Below, one piece after another: positions 4,861-5,730 of a stretch of DNA of 5,730 nucleotides. The notes beneath the pieces were generated by a model. It had not been told where the DNA came from, did not search any database, and was given only the letters and a program-made list of their open reading frames with translations. Location: contig DDZS01000057.1 of the NCBI GenBank assembly GCA_002346425.1, forward strand, positions 28,414 through 34,143, given 5' to 3'. This DNA is from Alphaproteobacteria bacterium UBA3002. Its GTDB lineage: Bacteria > Pseudomonadota > Alphaproteobacteria > Rickettsiales > UBA3002. Numbering within the stretch: the stretch's first letter is position 1; the number at the start of each line of letters is the position of its first letter. A program made the translations under genes and the position numbers.

Positions 4861-5730
4861 GGCACGCTTGTAGCGCGGGCACGCTTCCCGACCAACCGTT
4901 TTTTCAAATAATGCACCATGGGGATTTCTATCTTACGTGCCCAAAGGCTGCCGATCAGCAAATAGGAAAGGAAGGTGAGGGGCCCGAAGATCAGATATGC
5001 CATCCAAATGGAACCATAATCCGAGATATAGGTCTTCCATAATTGTGTGCAGAGGAAAAAATACGGCATGAAGAGAAGGTAATAAGTATAAGACGCGTCG
5101 CCCGCATGGATTAACCAGCGGTTGCGACACTGCCAGAGCCCATCGCGTTCCAGTGCGACAAAGCCATAGACGATTGGGGCATAGGTGCACATATACATGA
5201 AGCAGCGTAAATCGCGATGTAGCGGGTTGCCGAAGGTTTCAGGATAGATCGCCACTTGCACCCACCATGTCAGCGCGAAGAAGGCGCAGCCGATACTTAT
5301 CGCCGCGCGTGGGCAGGGCATTGGCTTATAATGCGCCAGCCAGCCGATGGCCATCCCGGCGTAAAACTGAAAGAAATATGGGGCGTATAGAAATTCAAAA
5401 TACCGGCTGGCATTGCCGTGGTCGATGAAATTTTGTACCAAAATCACTGCGAATAAATGCGTGAAAATGAGTATCCAGAGATAACGCCCAAAGAGCATGG
5501 TGACGGCAAAGAACAGATAAAACAGCCATTCGTAATTCAGCGTCCACCCGGTGATCATGATATGTTCAATCACCCGCAAAGGGTAGATCAAGGTATAGGA
5601 TAACCCATATTCGATGAACTGGGGCAGTCCATGCATATTCCAATAGAAAATGAGCGGCAGGCACAGCGTGATGAAAATCCAATAATTGGGAAAAATGCGA
5701 ATGAAGCGTTTCAGCAGAAAATCGAGCGGG
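4857..5730 (-). CDS. Acyltransferase 3 family membrane protein, N-terminus beyond the window
   Basis: Open at the right edge: 290 residues are visible, read without a stop from 5729, so the Met at 5634-5636 is internal. The visible start has KRFIRIFPNYW, the RRxxRIxPxYW-like segment following the first helix of acyltransferase-3 (Pfam PF01757, OafA/YrhL-like) proteins. About 60 residues in is WTLNYEWLFYLFF, equivalent to the family's WSLxxExxFY motif, and near visible residues 210-219 is GDASYTYYLL, the usual GDxSYxxYLLH-like segment, here with Phe after LL instead of His. Several further hydrophobic helices are present. These enzymes move acetyl or other acyl groups across the inner membrane onto sugars of O-antigen, exopolysaccharide, peptidoglycan or glycolipids; the acceptor cannot be told. 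The catalytic His of the first helix lies outside the window. The gene is coupled by ATGA to the small membrane protein after it. Confidence 0.9.
   Translation of the reverse strand, partial: PLDFLLKRFIRIFPNYWIFITLCLPLIFYWNMHGLPQFIEYGLSYTLIYPLRVIEHIMITGWTLNYEWLFYLFFAVTMLFGRYLWILIFTHLFAVILVQNFIDHGNASRYFEFLYAPYFFQFYAGMAIGWLAHYKPMPCPRAAISIGCAFFALTWWVQVAIYPETFGNPLHRDLRCFMYMCTYAPIVYGFVALERDGLWQCRNRWLIHAGDASYTYYLLFMPYFFLCTQLWKTYISDYGSIWMAYLIFGPLTFLSYLLIGSLWARKIEIPMVHYLKKRLVGKRARATSVP

Noticed and set aside
4854..5190. Open frames at 4854-5042 (+) and 4933-5190 (-) within the acyltransferase gene
   Set aside because: The acyltransferase frame carries family motifs throughout; these are other-frame shadows.

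Overview
The window looks like chromosomal DNA of an alphaproteobacterium of moderate GC (roughly half). The evidence is the C-terminus of dihydrolipoamide dehydrogenase at the left edge, a XerD-type recombinase, an inverted repeat resembling short palindromes that recur between genes in alphaproteobacteria, and a YqaE/Pmp3 protein paired with a small anchored acidic protein. I cannot place it to genus. There is no rRNA, tRNA, CRISPR array or transposase.

Layout from left to right. Positions 1-88 hold the last 28 codons of lpd on the + strand. Positions 89-307 are non-coding and carry two short inverted repeats, a strong bidirectional terminator and a hairpin with a stop codon in its loop. 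Three genes then follow on the - strand, in transcription order xerD (925-1809), a 59-residue YqaE/Pmp3 membrane protein (633-812) and a 100-residue membrane-anchored acidic protein (308-610). The last two lie 22 bases apart, each has a clear Shine-Dalgarno sequence, and they probably form a small envelope or stress operon ending at the terminator. Positions 1810-2069 form a divergent control region with several hairpins, including a nested inverted repeat in the xerD leader.

Two + strand genes come next. One (2070-2561) encodes a secreted HExxH metallopeptidase-like protein. The other (2672-4633) encodes a 653-residue cytoplasmic protein that I do not recognise as a named family, but which has the ordered Ser-Asp-His hallmarks of an alpha/beta hydrolase and a C-terminal region that reads as a ferredoxin-like beta-alpha-beta-beta-alpha-beta unit. 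A bulged hairpin and a consensus -10 box lie between them.

At the right, two - strand genes are translationally coupled through an ATGA overlap: an acyltransferase-3 family membrane enzyme that runs off the window (4857-5730) and a small three-helix CBU_0592-like membrane protein (4603-4860). The end of the latter overlaps the end of the 653-residue gene by 31 bases. Most of the window is housekeeping or envelope biology. The least explained part is the 2070-4633 pair, which is the best candidate here for something undescribed; there is no sign of a defence island or mobile element.
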